DNA from: Exiguobacterium aurantiacum
Lineage (GTDB): Bacteria > Bacillota > Bacilli > Exiguobacteriales > Exiguobacteriaceae
Direction of reading: 5' to 3'
NCBI RefSeq assembly: GCF_024362205.1
Contig: NZ_CP101462.1
Location: forward strand, 1,950,501 to 2,014,500
DNA length: 64,000 nucleotides
Shown: positions 26,798 through 34,855 of the stretch, in pieces
Layout of the letters: every line of letters starts with the position of its first letter
How positions within the stretch are numbered: the first letter of the stretch is position 1
Program-made: the position numbers and the translations under genes
The notes under the pieces: model-generated
The model's input: only the letters and a program-made list of their open reading frames with translations
What the model was told of the DNA's origin: nothing
The model's database searches: none

Positions 26798-26948
26798 ATG
26801 GAATCCGCCTTTCTGCTTCTTTTCCTCAATTATAACCATTTTCCCAAAAAAACCATCATCTCAATCCTCCCGAACCGCTCAAACATGGCGCTCTCGATAG
26901 GGATTTGCTAAAATCAAACTATAGTGACTTTGAACTGAGGGGATAAAC

Positions 26949-27680
26949 ATGTCAAAACAGTTGTTCTATATTAAACAAGACCGAGAACTGCAACGTTTTA
27001 CACTTCACGGCGTGACACTGAGCGATGTCACCGAGGCGTTAGCACTCTCCCGCCCGATGATTATCTGTCGTACCGACATAAAAGGGATGAGACAATCGTC
27101 CCGGACCCGGTTCCGCTATATCGAGGCGCACGAACTGTCGACGTTCTCGACGAAATACTTAAACAATCAAACAAGCTTCACTGCCATCGATTTTCCCGAC
27201 TACCATCTGCTCGAATCGTTATCGGACCATGAGATCGCCGAGATTTTGTTCCTCAGCCATATGGAACGAGGTTTGAAGGGACCGTTCCTCAACTCGGTTC
27301 AAAACGAGATCGCTTTTTTCAACGAGTCGAATGACCGTCACAGCAGCCTCTATATCAGAGACTGGTCGACGATCAGCCAGTTTCTCCAAAGCGTATTGCA
27401 AAGCAAGCTCGACCGAGACCTCCGTAACATCAGCTTCGTCCCGATTCCCCTTCCGGTCATCGATGAGATTTTGGCGTTATCTCCGCAAGGCTTGATTATC
27501 GATTTCGACCATACGAAACGAAGCCTATTCAATCGTCAAGTGTCAATCGCCTTCTATGTCGCGGGACGTTACGAGGACATGTCCGTCCTTGAGGAAGACT
27601 TCGATGCGAAAAAGGAATCGATCGCGCTGAAAGGTCAATTGACGTATCGTCGGCGCACGTGGGAAATCGAACGCTTTTGA
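26949..27680 (+). CDS. unknown protein (243 aa)
   Basis: A basic-to-neutral soluble protein that I could not match. It begins MSKQLFYIKQDRELQRFTLH; the middle (SDHEIAEILFLSHMERGLKG) is helical and the C-terminal part (QGLIIDFDHTKRSLFNRQVSI) looks alpha/beta. GAGGGG-type ribosome site before ATG 26949. It has its own terminator and lies divergent from the GNAT operon, so its promoter is in 26798-26948. No signal peptide, membrane segment, HTH or catalytic motif was found. A ComK identity was considered and not supported. Confidence 0.75.
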   Translation: MSKQLFYIKQDRELQRFTLHGVTLSDVTEALALSRPMIICRTDIKGMRQSSRTRFRYIEAHELSTFSTKYLNNQTSFTAIDFPDYHLLESLSDHEIAEILFLSHMERGLKGPFLNSVQNEIAFFNESNDRHSSLYIRDWSTISQFLQSVLQSKLDRDLRNISFVPIPLPVIDEILALSPQGLIIDFDHTKRSLFNRQVSIAFYVAGRYEDMSVLEEDFDAKKESIALKGQLTYRRRTWEIERF

Positions 27681-27705
27681 GTTCATCCCTGCACGAATCT
27701 TTGTC

Positions 27706-27732
27706 GAACCTGATTCCATCAGGTTCTTTTTT
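27706..27732 (+). terminator. terminator of the 243-residue gene
   Basis: GAACCTGAT pairs with ATCAGGTTC around TCC, then six T. Confidence 0.92.
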
Positions 27733-27861
27733 GTTATCCCGCCCATAAGGATTACGTCCTAAATCCCTCAACGACGCGCCTGCGACACTATTTTTAAAAA
27801 TTGATAACAAATTGTCTTAATTTTTCGTTAAATTAAGTCTTTTCTTTTATAGCGAGGGCGG

Positions 27862-27917
27862 TATACTAGGAATAACCTTCTGGAGGAATGGAAGGCAATA
27901 TAGAGAAAGCGAGGTGA
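27862..27917 (+). promoter_or_regulatory. -10 element and 9-codon leader ORF
   Basis: TATACT (27862-27867) is a clear -10; the -35 is weak. A frame ATG 27888 to TGA 27917 (MEGNIEKAR) is preceded by TGGAGGA, but only one base from the start, so its translation is uncertain. Its stop TGA is the end of the GAGGTGA used by the next gene. Confidence 0.4.
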
Positions 27918-27953
27918 AAATCTATTCATCACGCGGATGAATAGATACACGAG
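27911..27953 (+). promoter_or_regulatory. hairpin between Shine-Dalgarno and start codon
   Basis: GAGGTGA (27911-27917) is 36 bases before ATG 27954, too far to act alone. Between them ATCTATTCATC (27920-27930) pairs perfectly with GATGAATAGAT (27936-27946) around a five-base loop. Folding leaves an effective spacing of about nine bases. No in-frame start exists upstream because TAG occurs at 27942-27944. Confidence 0.6.
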
Positions 27954-28241
27954 ATGGAACAACTGAAAGTACAGGGAATGTCTTCGTTCACCAAGTTTGC
28001 GACGAATGGAAAAATGCTGAAACTAAAAGACGCAGTAGCCGGCGAGCAACGGATTTCGCTCCAAGAAGCGACCGATATTCAAGTCTCGATGCTCGACGAG
28101 GACCATTCGCGCTTCACTATATTTGGTCAGTCACACCCACTCGTTGAACTGACCCTTCCTCACCATTCTTGTGAAGTGTTACATGCCTGGTTATTACACA
28201 AGTTAAAACGACAAAAAATTAGACTGGCTTCAAACGCCTGA
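27954..28241 (+). CDS. small protein of unknown function (95 aa)
   Basis: Begins MEQLKVQGMSSFTKFATNGK, followed by short beta-like stretches (QRISLQEATDIQVSMLDEDH; RFTIFGQSHPLVELTLPHH) and a basic tail (LLHKLKRQKIRLA). No signal or membrane segment. The start at 27954 relies on a hairpin-spaced ribosome site; the alternative ATG 27978 has AGGGA directly against it. A strong bidirectional terminator follows. Family not recognised. Confidence 0.65.
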   Translation: MEQLKVQGMSSFTKFATNGKMLKLKDAVAGEQRISLQEATDIQVSMLDEDHSRFTIFGQSHPLVELTLPHHSCEVLHAWLLHKLKRQKIRLASNA

Positions 28242-28248
28242 AACAGCA

Positions 28249-28280
28249 ACAAGACCACGTCCGAGCGGACGTGGTCTTTC
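28249..28280. terminator. bidirectional terminator
   Basis: AAGACCACGTCC pairs with GGACGTGGTCTT around GAGC (28251-28278); shared with the convergent PTS operon. Confidence 0.88.
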
Positions 28281-28294
28281 GTTCGTGTTCAGAT

Positions 28295-29557
28295 TCATGT
28301 GAACAAAGAGACGAACCAGCTGATGAGAATCCCGACGAGCGCGAAGTCCGAGTCTCCGAACGTCGTGCTCTCAAAGCCGAGGTTCCCGAGCAACGGTAGG
28401 AGCAGTGCCGGCAGGAAGCTGATGAGCACGCCGTTCGCGAAGGCACCTAAAATTGCCCCGCGGCGCCCTCCCGTCGCGTTGCCGAACACGCCTGCCGTCG
28501 CTCCCGTGAAGAAGTGCGGGACCAATCCCGGGACGATGATCGCGAGCCCGAACAGCGGGAGGAAGAACATCGAAATCAACCCGGCCGCAAAGCTGACCAA
28601 GAAACCGATGATGACCGCGTTCGGAGCGAACGGGAATACGGTCGGACAGTCAAGCGCCGGTTTTGCGTTCGGTACCATCTTGTCGGCAATCCCTTTGAAC
28701 GCCGGTACGATCTCGGCAATCAACATCCGAACCCCGGCGAGGACGATGTACACGCCGGCCGCGAACGTAATCGCTTGAATGATCGAGAAGACGATATAGT
28801 TCGAACCGCCTGATAGCTCACTCTCGACAAAACCGGGACCCGCGAAGATGGCCACGACCACAAACAAGAGCGTCATCGTCAACGAGACGGCGACCGATGT
28901 GTCACGCAGGAATCCGAGCTGCTTCGGCACTTGAATGTGTTCCGTCGAGTGTTCTTTGTTACCGGCATATTTGCCAATCGTCCCCGAGACGAAATACCCG
29001 AGCGAACCGAAATGTCCGATCGCGAAGTCGTCTGAGCCTGTGATTTGACGGACGAACGGTTGCAAAAGCGCCGGGAAGAGCACCATACATAACCCGAGCA
29101 ACACCGAACCGACCGCGACGAGAACGACTCCTTCAAGTCCTGACACCGATAAAATCGCGGCAAGCAGACTCGCCATGAACAGTGTGTGGTGACCCGTCAA
29201 AAAGATATATTTGAACGGTGTGAACCGGGCGAGCACGATGTTCATGACCATCCCGAACACCATGATCATCGCCGTCTCGACGCCGAACGCGTCTTGAGCG
29301 ACCGCAACGATCGCCTCGTTGTTCGGAATGACGCCGCGAATACTGAACGCTTCGTCGAACATCTGTCCGAATATATCAAGCGCCGCGATGATGACACCCG
29401 CTCCGGCCCCGATAATGACAAAGCCCATGATCGTCTTCAACGTGCCCGAGACGACCGATGCCACATCTTTCTTTTGAAGCACAAGACCAATCAAAGCGAA
29501 CAGACCGACCAAGATGGCAGGTGTTCCTAATATGTCTCGCATGATTAAATCAAGCAT
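28295..29557 (-). CDS. PTS ascorbate-type permease, EIIC (UlaA/SgaT family)
   Basis: A 420-residue membrane protein with about ten helices that imports a sugar or sugar acid while phosphorylating it with the EIIB protein. Family segments are ILGTPAILVGLFALIGLVLQ at the start, RFTPFKYIFLTGHHTLFMA, and GLVPHFFTGATAGVFGNATG. It lies 32 bases after the EIIB gene. No ascorbate-degradation genes (ulaD/E/F/G) follow; the operon ends here. Substrate is therefore open; L-ascorbate is only the family precedent. Confidence 0.9.
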   Translation of the reverse strand: MLDLIMRDILGTPAILVGLFALIGLVLQKKDVASVVSGTLKTIMGFVIIGAGAGVIIAALDIFGQMFDEAFSIRGVIPNNEAIVAVAQDAFGVETAMIMVFGMVMNIVLARFTPFKYIFLTGHHTLFMASLLAAILSVSGLEGVVLVAVGSVLLGLCMVLFPALLQPFVRQITGSDDFAIGHFGSLGYFVSGTIGKYAGNKEHSTEHIQVPKQLGFLRDTSVAVSLTMTLLFVVVAIFAGPGFVESELSGGSNYIVFSIIQAITFAAGVYIVLAGVRMLIAEIVPAFKGIADKMVPNAKPALDCPTVFPFAPNAVIIGFLVSFAAGLISMFFLPLFGLAIIVPGLVPHFFTGATAGVFGNATGGRRGAILGAFANGVLISFLPALLLPLLGNLGFESTTFGDSDFALVGILISWFVSLFT

Positions 29558-29589
29558 TCATTGTTCCCCCTTCCGACCCCCGAAGTTGT

Positions 29590-29856
29590 TTACAGTTTAC
29601 CTTCTAGTTGCGCCTTGATCCCTTCGATGTCCATGACGTTCTCAAGCGCTACGATTTCACGTGTCCCGTCATCGAGCGTTCCGATGATGTCTTTGGCCCC
29701 TAGGTAAATGTCGGCCGGTTCCGTACGCGCCGTCGCGATATCCGTGTGCGACACTTCTGCCTCGGCACCCATTTGATCAAGCGCCTTCTTCACATTCAAC
29801 TCCATGATGAAACTTGAACCGAGCCCGTTCCCGCATACTACTAAAATCTTTTTCAT
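29590..29856 (-). CDS. PTS EIIB component, ascorbate-type
   Basis: An 88-residue phosphocarrier. The phosphorylated cysteine is Cys8 in VVCGNGLGSSF, the usual EIIB loop. Later TDIATARTEPADIYLG and VALENVMDIEGIKA are UlaB-like. It starts four bases after the regulator gene and precedes the EIIC gene, so the order is regulator-IIB-IIC. The EIIA function is not a separate gene here; it is probably supplied by the C-terminal domain of the regulator or encoded elsewhere. Confidence 0.9.
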   Translation of the reverse strand: MKKILVVCGNGLGSSFIMELNVKKALDQMGAEAEVSHTDIATARTEPADIYLGAKDIIGTLDDGTREIVALENVMDIEGIKAQLEGKL

Positions 29857-29859
29857 AAT

Positions 29860-31878
29860 TTATTCCTCCTCAGAATATTTGTTGATAACCGGTAACATGT
29901 CGTCACTCATCTGAGCCGACAACAATATCGTCAAATCTTCCTCGTTGCCGAGCAGTTCCGTCAGTTGGGCGAGCGCCTTCAAATGTGTCGTCTGGTCGAT
30001 GGCAGCGAGCACAAAGAAGAGCCGAACCGATTTATTTTCGGGAAAGACGACCGGGTCCCCCACTTTCAATACGCTCATGCCGAGCTTTCGGACCCCGTCC
30101 TCGGGCCGGGCATGCGGAATGGCCACATCCGGCATGAGGACGATGTATGGCCCATGTTCTTCGACGTTGTCAATCATCGTATCGATATAGCTCGTTACAA
30201 TCGATTCGTTCGTTTCGAGCGGCTTGGCCGCGAGACGGATGGCCGTTTGCCAATCGTCGACTTTGTCCAACACTTGGATGTTCTCTCGCGTGATCAGTTC
30301 ATTCAGCACCGGCTGTCCCCCCTGGTGTACAATTTGAGTCGTGTCAGCATACAGCAATGCCCGCAAATCTTGGCGCAATTGCCGTTCGTTCGTGACGGTC
30401 GCATGTTTTTTCACGACTTGCAACACGTCGTCGAGATGAATCGCGGCGGGCTCGCCCCGTTTCAAAAAACGTTGTTCGATTTGACGCTTCAACTGGATTT
30501 GTTCAAGCCGTGTCGGCAAGGCCGGGACGAGTGTCACATTCGCCAACTCATGAATCGTTCGCGGCAACGGGACGGTCGTGAAAATCAAGTCGACGAGCGG
30601 CGCATATTGCTCGACGTCCCGCTGTGAGATCGGCGGCAAAAAGACGATCTCCGGAAATTGATTCTTTAGAATATGGTCGAGCATATGCGAGACGCTAATC
30701 CCGCTCGGACAGACGACGATGGCTTTCATCTGCTCATCGAGATGCTGTCCTTGTTGATGGAGATGCGCAGCGAAATGGAGCGTGTAATACATGACTTCCG
30801 TCGCCGGAACGTCTTTGCCGAGACGTTGCCGGAACGGCTCGAGTGACCGCTCCACGAGCACGTTCAACACTTGGTGTTCTTTCATGACATAACGTTCGAG
30901 CTCTTCGGGTGCCTCGAGTCCTGTATAGACGCGTTGCATCGTCGCTTTCGAATGAAGCACGAGTTTCTCGCACAACGCTTCTCGCTCGATGATGAACGTG
31001 CAACTGAGAAGTTCGAACCGTTCGATCACGTCCATCATGACGCTAGCTAATTCGTGTTGCGTCGCCTCATCCATCTCTTCCTCGACTTTTGGTCCGCTCT
31101 TGATTAGCATATCGAGCGTCACCCAAAGATGAGCCATTTGACTGAAATGGAGTCGGAGCTCGTCATCCGTGTTCTCCGCCATGACGAGATCTTCTTCGTC
31201 GGTGGACGCAGGCAACGTCATTCGGCTTCCAAATAAGAGGAAATAGGCGAGCTTTTCACGATGGCTCTCGACCAATCGAAACTGTCGAACCGTCTCATAC
31301 GTTTCCAGTTGGTGAAGAAACTCCTCATATTCTGTCTCCCAATCCGCTAGCACGGCACTGACGAGACGTTCCTTCGTCGAACGGGTGACGAGACGTTCAA
31401 TCGTTCGATATAAATACAGGGCGATCGTTTGCGGATGTCCGTTCACGTGATACCCTGACTTTCGGGTATAGGCGAAATCGAGACCGAAATGCGCCGCGCT
31501 TTGTTTCACACCGTTCAAACTTTCTTGCACCGTGAATTTAGAGACGTCGAGGAGCTGTTGGAAATGAAACGCCGATAAAAAGTCTCGGTTGACCAACGTG
31601 AAGAATACGATCAACAACTCGCGCTCCTCTTCGGACCAAATCAATCCAGCCTGTTCAAATCGCTCCGTCAGCTCGGGGGTAACCGTCAACTGAATCCTCG
31701 CCCCGTCCGTGTGCATGTCTGGCAGTCCACAATCGACCAACCATTCCTGAATCCGCTCCAGCTCATACTCGATGGTCCGTCGTGAATACGGGAGCATCAG
31801 CTCGAGCGATTCAATCGTCACTCGTCGTTCATGCATGATGACGCTCAAGATTCGCTTGCTCTTTTCATTTAGTAACAT
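29860..31878 (-). CDS. PRD-containing transcription regulator with EIIB and EIIA domains (MtlR/ManR-like)
   Basis: 672 residues. Order: DeoR/HTH_11-type winged helix (1-60, RVTIESLELMLPYSRRTIEY), a second HTH (about 85-150, LLDVSKFTVQESLNGVK), two PRDs (about 180-390) with the phosphorylatable His in MAHLWVTLD and LHFAAHLHQQ, a GAT-like EIIB domain with CPSGISVSHML (Cys near 389), and EIIA with IPHARPEDGV (His near 590). Such proteins activate their PTS operon and are silenced by PTS phosphorylation. A cre site and a promoter lie directly upstream. First gene of the operon. Confidence 0.9.
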   Translation of the reverse strand: MLLNEKSKRILSVIMHERRVTIESLELMLPYSRRTIEYELERIQEWLVDCGLPDMHTDGARIQLTVTPELTERFEQAGLIWSEEERELLIVFFTLVNRDFLSAFHFQQLLDVSKFTVQESLNGVKQSAAHFGLDFAYTRKSGYHVNGHPQTIALYLYRTIERLVTRSTKERLVSAVLADWETEYEEFLHQLETYETVRQFRLVESHREKLAYFLLFGSRMTLPASTDEEDLVMAENTDDELRLHFSQMAHLWVTLDMLIKSGPKVEEEMDEATQHELASVMMDVIERFELLSCTFIIEREALCEKLVLHSKATMQRVYTGLEAPEELERYVMKEHQVLNVLVERSLEPFRQRLGKDVPATEVMYYTLHFAAHLHQQGQHLDEQMKAIVVCPSGISVSHMLDHILKNQFPEIVFLPPISQRDVEQYAPLVDLIFTTVPLPRTIHELANVTLVPALPTRLEQIQLKRQIEQRFLKRGEPAAIHLDDVLQVVKKHATVTNERQLRQDLRALLYADTTQIVHQGGQPVLNELITRENIQVLDKVDDWQTAIRLAAKPLETNESIVTSYIDTMIDNVEEHGPYIVLMPDVAIPHARPEDGVRKLGMSVLKVGDPVVFPENKSVRLFFVLAAIDQTTHLKALAQLTELLGNEEDLTILLSAQMSDDMLPVINKYSEEE

Positions 31879-31900
31879 GGTAGTGGCCTCCTACACGTTT

Positions 31901-31941
31901 AGTATAAGCGAGTTTCGCCTGAATTATGTAAGCGTTTACGA
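31901..31941 (-). promoter_or_regulatory. PTS operon promoter with cre site
   Basis: The -10 TATACT (31906-31901) has no good -35. ATGTAAGCGTTTACGA (31926-31941), a near-palindromic CcpA box, lies where the -35 region would be. This fits repression in glucose (inference). Confidence 0.6.
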
Positions 31942-31992
31942 CAGGGTTTTCGGGACGTGTTCCCCAAACTTCTGTCTCTCGTCGTGCGTCCA

Positions 31993-32029
31993 GAAAAAAG
32001 AGGCGCAGGATCACATGTGTCCCTCGCCT
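31993..32029 (-). terminator. terminator of the pgpA/PAP2 operon
   Basis: GAGGCG-GGGACACATG pairs with CATGTG-ATCC..CGCCTC; six T follow on the minus strand. Confidence 0.8.
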
Positions 32030-32048
32030 CTCCCCTATCTAAAGTCAA

Positions 32049-32240
32049 TCACTCTATCGCTCCTGCCTCGTTCTTCCGGTAAACCGTGACGCCCCCGTGT
32101 TTCGCTTCCCCGACGACTTCAAACATCCAGCCTTTGTCAATCAACAGCGAACGGACCGTTAAAAACTCGTCTTTTGGCACGAGTAACTCTTCGACCGAAC
32201 CGTCGAGAAGTTCTTGAATCTTTTGTTCCCATTCATTCAT
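32049..32240 (-). CDS. small protein of unknown function (63 aa)
   Basis: Begins MNEWEQKIQELLDGSVEELL, highly acidic, no signal. It overlaps the preceding gene by four bases (ATGA), the last gene of the pgpA-PAP2 operon. GVTVYRKNEAGAI suggests a small winged or beta-rich fold like helix-turn-helix-associated small proteins, but no family is recognised. Confidence 0.65.
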   Translation of the reverse strand: MNEWEQKIQELLDGSVEELLVPKDEFLTVRSLLIDKGWMFEVVGEAKHGGVTVYRKNEAGAIE

Positions 32241-32770
32241 TGCGCGTCACCTCTTTCCGTTTGTTGTCGGTTCGCCCAGCCAAACAATCGTTCACTCGTC
32301 TGCATCACATTTCCCGGTACGAATACGTCTTCAGGGACACGGGGATGAGACGCGACCGGTTCATCGATGGCGAGCATGACCGGTGCGCCGAGTTCCCGTT
32401 CGAGATAATCAGCCGCAAACGCGATTTGCTCGCCGTCCGTCGTGACGCCTGCGTCTTGAAGGGCGTTGTCATAGGCCTCATCCCGCTCATTATCCTTCAT
32501 CAACATGCGACCCGATTCAAGGATGGCGAATGCGGGCTTCGCATCGACATGAAACACCTCATAGGCACGATAAGCCGCTTCATCACACGACAAGAGCGGC
32601 ACGAAACGATGTTGCCCCGTCCACTTCTTCAGTTGGAACAGCGTCCGCATCGTCGTGAACGATTTGGCTCCGGACGCATCCTTTTCGACCAGGATCGTCG
32701 GCACTTCCGCCGCATCCGCCCGGTCTCGGTCCATAAATAGCCATGTTTCGACTTGTGTTACGAGAATCAA
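32237..32770 (-). CDS. unknown protein (177 aa)
   Basis: A soluble acidic protein from a TTG start; AAGGAGG lies eight bases before it. Segments DKSxFTTMRTLFQLKKWTG-like and APVMLAIDEPVASHP give no known motif. It overlaps PAP2 by four bases and the next small gene by four, so the three are co-translated. No membrane part, so probably cytoplasmic. Confidence 0.7.
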   Translation of the reverse strand: MILVTQVETWLFMDRDRADAAEVPTILVEKDASGAKSFTTMRTLFQLKKWTGQHRFVPLLSCDEAAYRAYEVFHVDAKPAFAILESGRMLMKDNERDEAYDNALQDAGVTTDGEQIAFAADYLERELGAPVMLAIDEPVASHPRVPEDVFVPGNVMQTSERLFGWANRQQTERGDAQ

Positions 32771-33351
32771 TGTTGTTTCCTCCTTACTATTTCTGACCCG
32801 GCCACGATGACAAGGGCGACGAGCCAGCCTCCGATGACGTCACTGAAATAGTGAACGTTCAAAATGACCCGGCTGAACGAGACGGCCAACGTCAGGGTAA
32901 CGAGCAGGATCAAGCCAGCGACGGTCTCATTCCGTCGATACATCAACACGGCGAGCAGCCCATACAAGGCGAGGGACCCCGAGGCATGACCACTCGGGAA
33001 ACTGTACGTCGTCGCGTCGAGGGCCGCATCGATCGACGGCCGATCGACGCCATAGATGAGTTTCAACCCTTGCGTCACAAGAAGCGTTGTGATGACGACG
33101 ATCGGTAAGCGGAACGCCTCGAACCGGTCACCCCGCCACAAAAAATAAAGCATGCCGATGAACGACAGGCCGATCAACACCTTCACGCTACCGAGTTCGG
33201 TCACATAGACGAACAGCGGTCCGGCGAGCGGGTCGAGCGCAGACGTGACGAACCGGTCAACCGGCACTACCCAACCTAAAACAACGACCACCGAGAAGAG
33301 CACGAAACTAATCGCCCCGGTGATCGCCAACATGTTTGAGCGCGGTGTCAT
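32767..33351 (-). CDS. PAP2-family phosphatase
   Basis: A 194-residue membrane phosphatase with about six helices. All three catalytic motifs are present: KLIYGVDRP, FPSGHAS and SRVILNVHYFSD (the catalytic His and Asp). Relatives dephosphorylate undecaprenyl diphosphate, phosphatidate or phosphatidylglycerophosphate. The start ATG 33351 overlaps the pgpA stop (TGATG). Beside PgpA, a lipid-phosphate role is likely; undecaprenyl-PP recycling is equally possible. Confidence 0.88.
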   Translation of the reverse strand: MTPRSNMLAITGAISFVLFSVVVVLGWVVPVDRFVTSALDPLAGPLFVYVTELGSVKVLIGLSFIGMLYFLWRGDRFEAFRLPIVVITTLLVTQGLKLIYGVDRPSIDAALDATTYSFPSGHASGSLALYGLLAVLMYRRNETVAGLILLVTLTLAVSFSRVILNVHYFSDVIGGWLVALVIVAGSEIVRRKQH

Positions 33352-33899
33352 CAATACAAGCCTTTTCGTTCCCGCATCTCATCTTCTCCAAAGTCGGTCA
33401 TATCGCGCAATCGGTGCGCCAAACGTCCCGAGGCGTTCGCCGCGATTGCGCCGACGAGGTCGTCCATGAACGTATGGACTTGTCCGTCTTCCATTTTCGT
33501 ATCGAGTTGCTTGATGATGCCGATTTTCGCTTTGTCTAAGTATCCGAACGTCGTGACGGCGATGGAACCATATGTGTTGACGGCCCCAATGGCAATCGTC
33601 TCATCAACGCCGAACAAACCTTCGTCCGACGCCACAATCGATAGAAGGGGCTCGGATAACTGACCGCGCTCGGCGAGAATATCAAGTTCTGATCCGACGA
33701 GAATCGCATGTTGGAGCTCTCGTTTATCTAACACGGCCTCGACCGATTCCGTGCAGTCTTTCAATGACAAGTGGGGCGAATACGGCGCCTGCATTTGATA
33801 GACAATCTCGGCGATCGACTCAATCGATACACCCCGTTCAATCAATCTGGCCCGTGCGGCCTCGCGTACGTCTCGTGAGTGTGGTACATGTTTCATCAT
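33351..33899 (-). CDS. phosphatidylglycerophosphatase A family protein (YutG-like)
   Basis: 182 residues, mostly helical. MKHVPHSRDVREAARARLIE at the start, then VGSELDILAERGQLSEPLL, FGYLDKAKIGIIKQLD and HTFMDDLVGAIAANAS; GVDETIAIGAVNTYGSIAVT is the glycine-rich core of the PgpA family. It probably removes phosphate from phosphatidylglycerophosphate to make phosphatidylglycerol. The ribosome site is unusual: AAAGGA is separated from ATG by a hairpin (33901-33921). It is the first gene of a four-gene operon with PAP2 and two unknown genes. Confidence 0.85.
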   Translation of the reverse strand: MMKHVPHSRDVREAARARLIERGVSIESIAEIVYQMQAPYSPHLSLKDCTESVEAVLDKRELQHAILVGSELDILAERGQLSEPLLSIVASDEGLFGVDETIAIGAVNTYGSIAVTTFGYLDKAKIGIIKQLDTKMEDGQVHTFMDDLVGAIAANASGRLAHRLRDMTDFGEDEMRERKGLY

Positions 33900-33900
33900 T

Positions 33901-33931
33901 TAGGCGGGAACACTCCCGCTACACATCCTTT
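33901..33931 (-). promoter_or_regulatory. hairpin between Shine-Dalgarno and pgpA start codon
   Basis: On the minus strand AAAGGA (33931-33926) is 26 bases before ATG 33899. TAGCGGGA (33921-33914) pairs with TCCCG-C-CTA (33909-33901, one bulge) around a four-base loop, leaving an effective spacing of about five bases. Confidence 0.5.
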
Positions 33932-34069
33932 CATCTCGAGAAGGTTTCTCTCGAAGTACTCAATCTCTATTATACTGAAAACTCGAAAAAAAGACTAAGC
34001 CCGCTTTGACTTCATTCAATAAATCGGTCATCATAAAAAAGTAGACCACTTTATAAAGGGGGAACTGGA

Positions 34070-34579
34070 ATGAAGATTGGGGTAGTCTTATTTCCATCAA
34101 AACAAGTTCAAGACTTCGCCAACTCGTATCGGAAGCGATACGATACGAAGTACGCCTTGATTTCACCACACGTGACGATCAAAGAACGCACCGAGATTGA
34201 CGAAGCCGATTTACCGAAAGTGCTCGAGTATTTGCAACAAATCGCGGACTCGACCAAACCGATTCAACTTAAAATCGATGGGGTTCGCTCGTTCGCACCG
34301 ACGAATAACGTCCTTTACTTAAAAGTGTTGCCGACGCGCGAACTGTCAGCGCTTCAGGACAAACTTCACGAGGGTCTCCTCAACCAGCCTCCAAAATATG
34401 AGTTTCTTCCGCACATCACCATCGGACAAGATTTGACCGATGCTGAACTGTTCGATGTGCTCGAACGGATGCGCATGGAGCAGGTTCATTTCGAGGAAAC
34501 AATCAATCGGATGGCCGTCATGTATGAGCTCGAAAACGAAACATGGAACGTCTATGAGACGTTCCGGTTCCGAGGATAA
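34070..34579 (+). CDS. yjcG: 2H phosphoesterase family protein, YjcG-like
   Basis: 169 residues with two His-x-Thr motifs, ISPHVTIKE and FLPHITIGQ, typical of 2',5' RNA ligase/2H phosphoesterases. FPSKQVQDFANSYRKRYD at the start is the YjcG pattern. AAGGGGG precedes ATG 34070 by eight bases. Substrate unknown in the family. Monocistronic; its terminator lies in the tail of the convergent small gene. Confidence 0.9.
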   Translation: MKIGVVLFPSKQVQDFANSYRKRYDTKYALISPHVTIKERTEIDEADLPKVLEYLQQIADSTKPIQLKIDGVRSFAPTNNVLYLKVLPTRELSALQDKLHEGLLNQPPKYEFLPHITIGQDLTDAELFDVLERMRMEQVHFEETINRMAVMYELENETWNVYETFRFRG

Positions 34580-34581
34580 GA

Positions 34582-34770
34582 TTACACGCTCCGGTCGACA
34601 AATCGACCGGGGCTGTTTTGTTGTTCAGCTTCTAGCCATTCTTCTTGGCGCGGCCGGATTCGTTGAACACGTTGAATCCGCGTGACCGGCTCGATATTCG
34701 CCCGTTCCGTCGGTTGAACTTGGCGATTTCCATATTGGACGACCGTGAAATCAATCTGATAAGGACCCAT
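34582..34770 (-). CDS. small protein of unknown function (62 aa)
   Basis: MGPYQIDFTVVQYGNRQVQP is followed by an Arg/Gln/Glu-rich stretch without signal or helix bundle. AAAGGAGG lies seven bases before the ATG. Its last coding part overlaps the yjcG terminator stem. Family not recognised. Confidence 0.6.
   Translation of the reverse strand: MGPYQIDFTVVQYGNRQVQPTERANIEPVTRIQRVQRIRPRQEEWLEAEQQNSPGRFVDRSV
34589..34619 (+). terminator. yjcG terminator
   Basis: CCGGTCGA (34591-34598) pairs with TCGACCGG (34603-34610); TGTTTTG follows. It lies inside the antisense small gene. Confidence 0.7.
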
Positions 34771-34820
34771 GTTCCAACCTCCTTTACAGGTCCTTACCCC
34801 AAATCGGTTCCAGATAATAC

Positions 34821-34846
34821 AAAAAAGAGCGCATCGCTGCGCCCTT
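34821..34846 (-). terminator. fabI terminator
   Basis: AAAG-G-GCGC pairs with GCGC-T-CTTT across a six-base loop; six T on the minus strand. Confidence 0.8.
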
Positions 34847-34855
34847 TCCCTAGAT

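Noticed and set aside
26949-27680. ComK identity for the 243-residue gene
   Set aside because: The start and the middle do not follow the ComK pattern I know; no DNA-binding motif was visible.
27937-27966. Nine-codon frame overlapping the start of the 95-residue gene
   Set aside because: Its ATG lies inside the hairpin and has no ribosome site.
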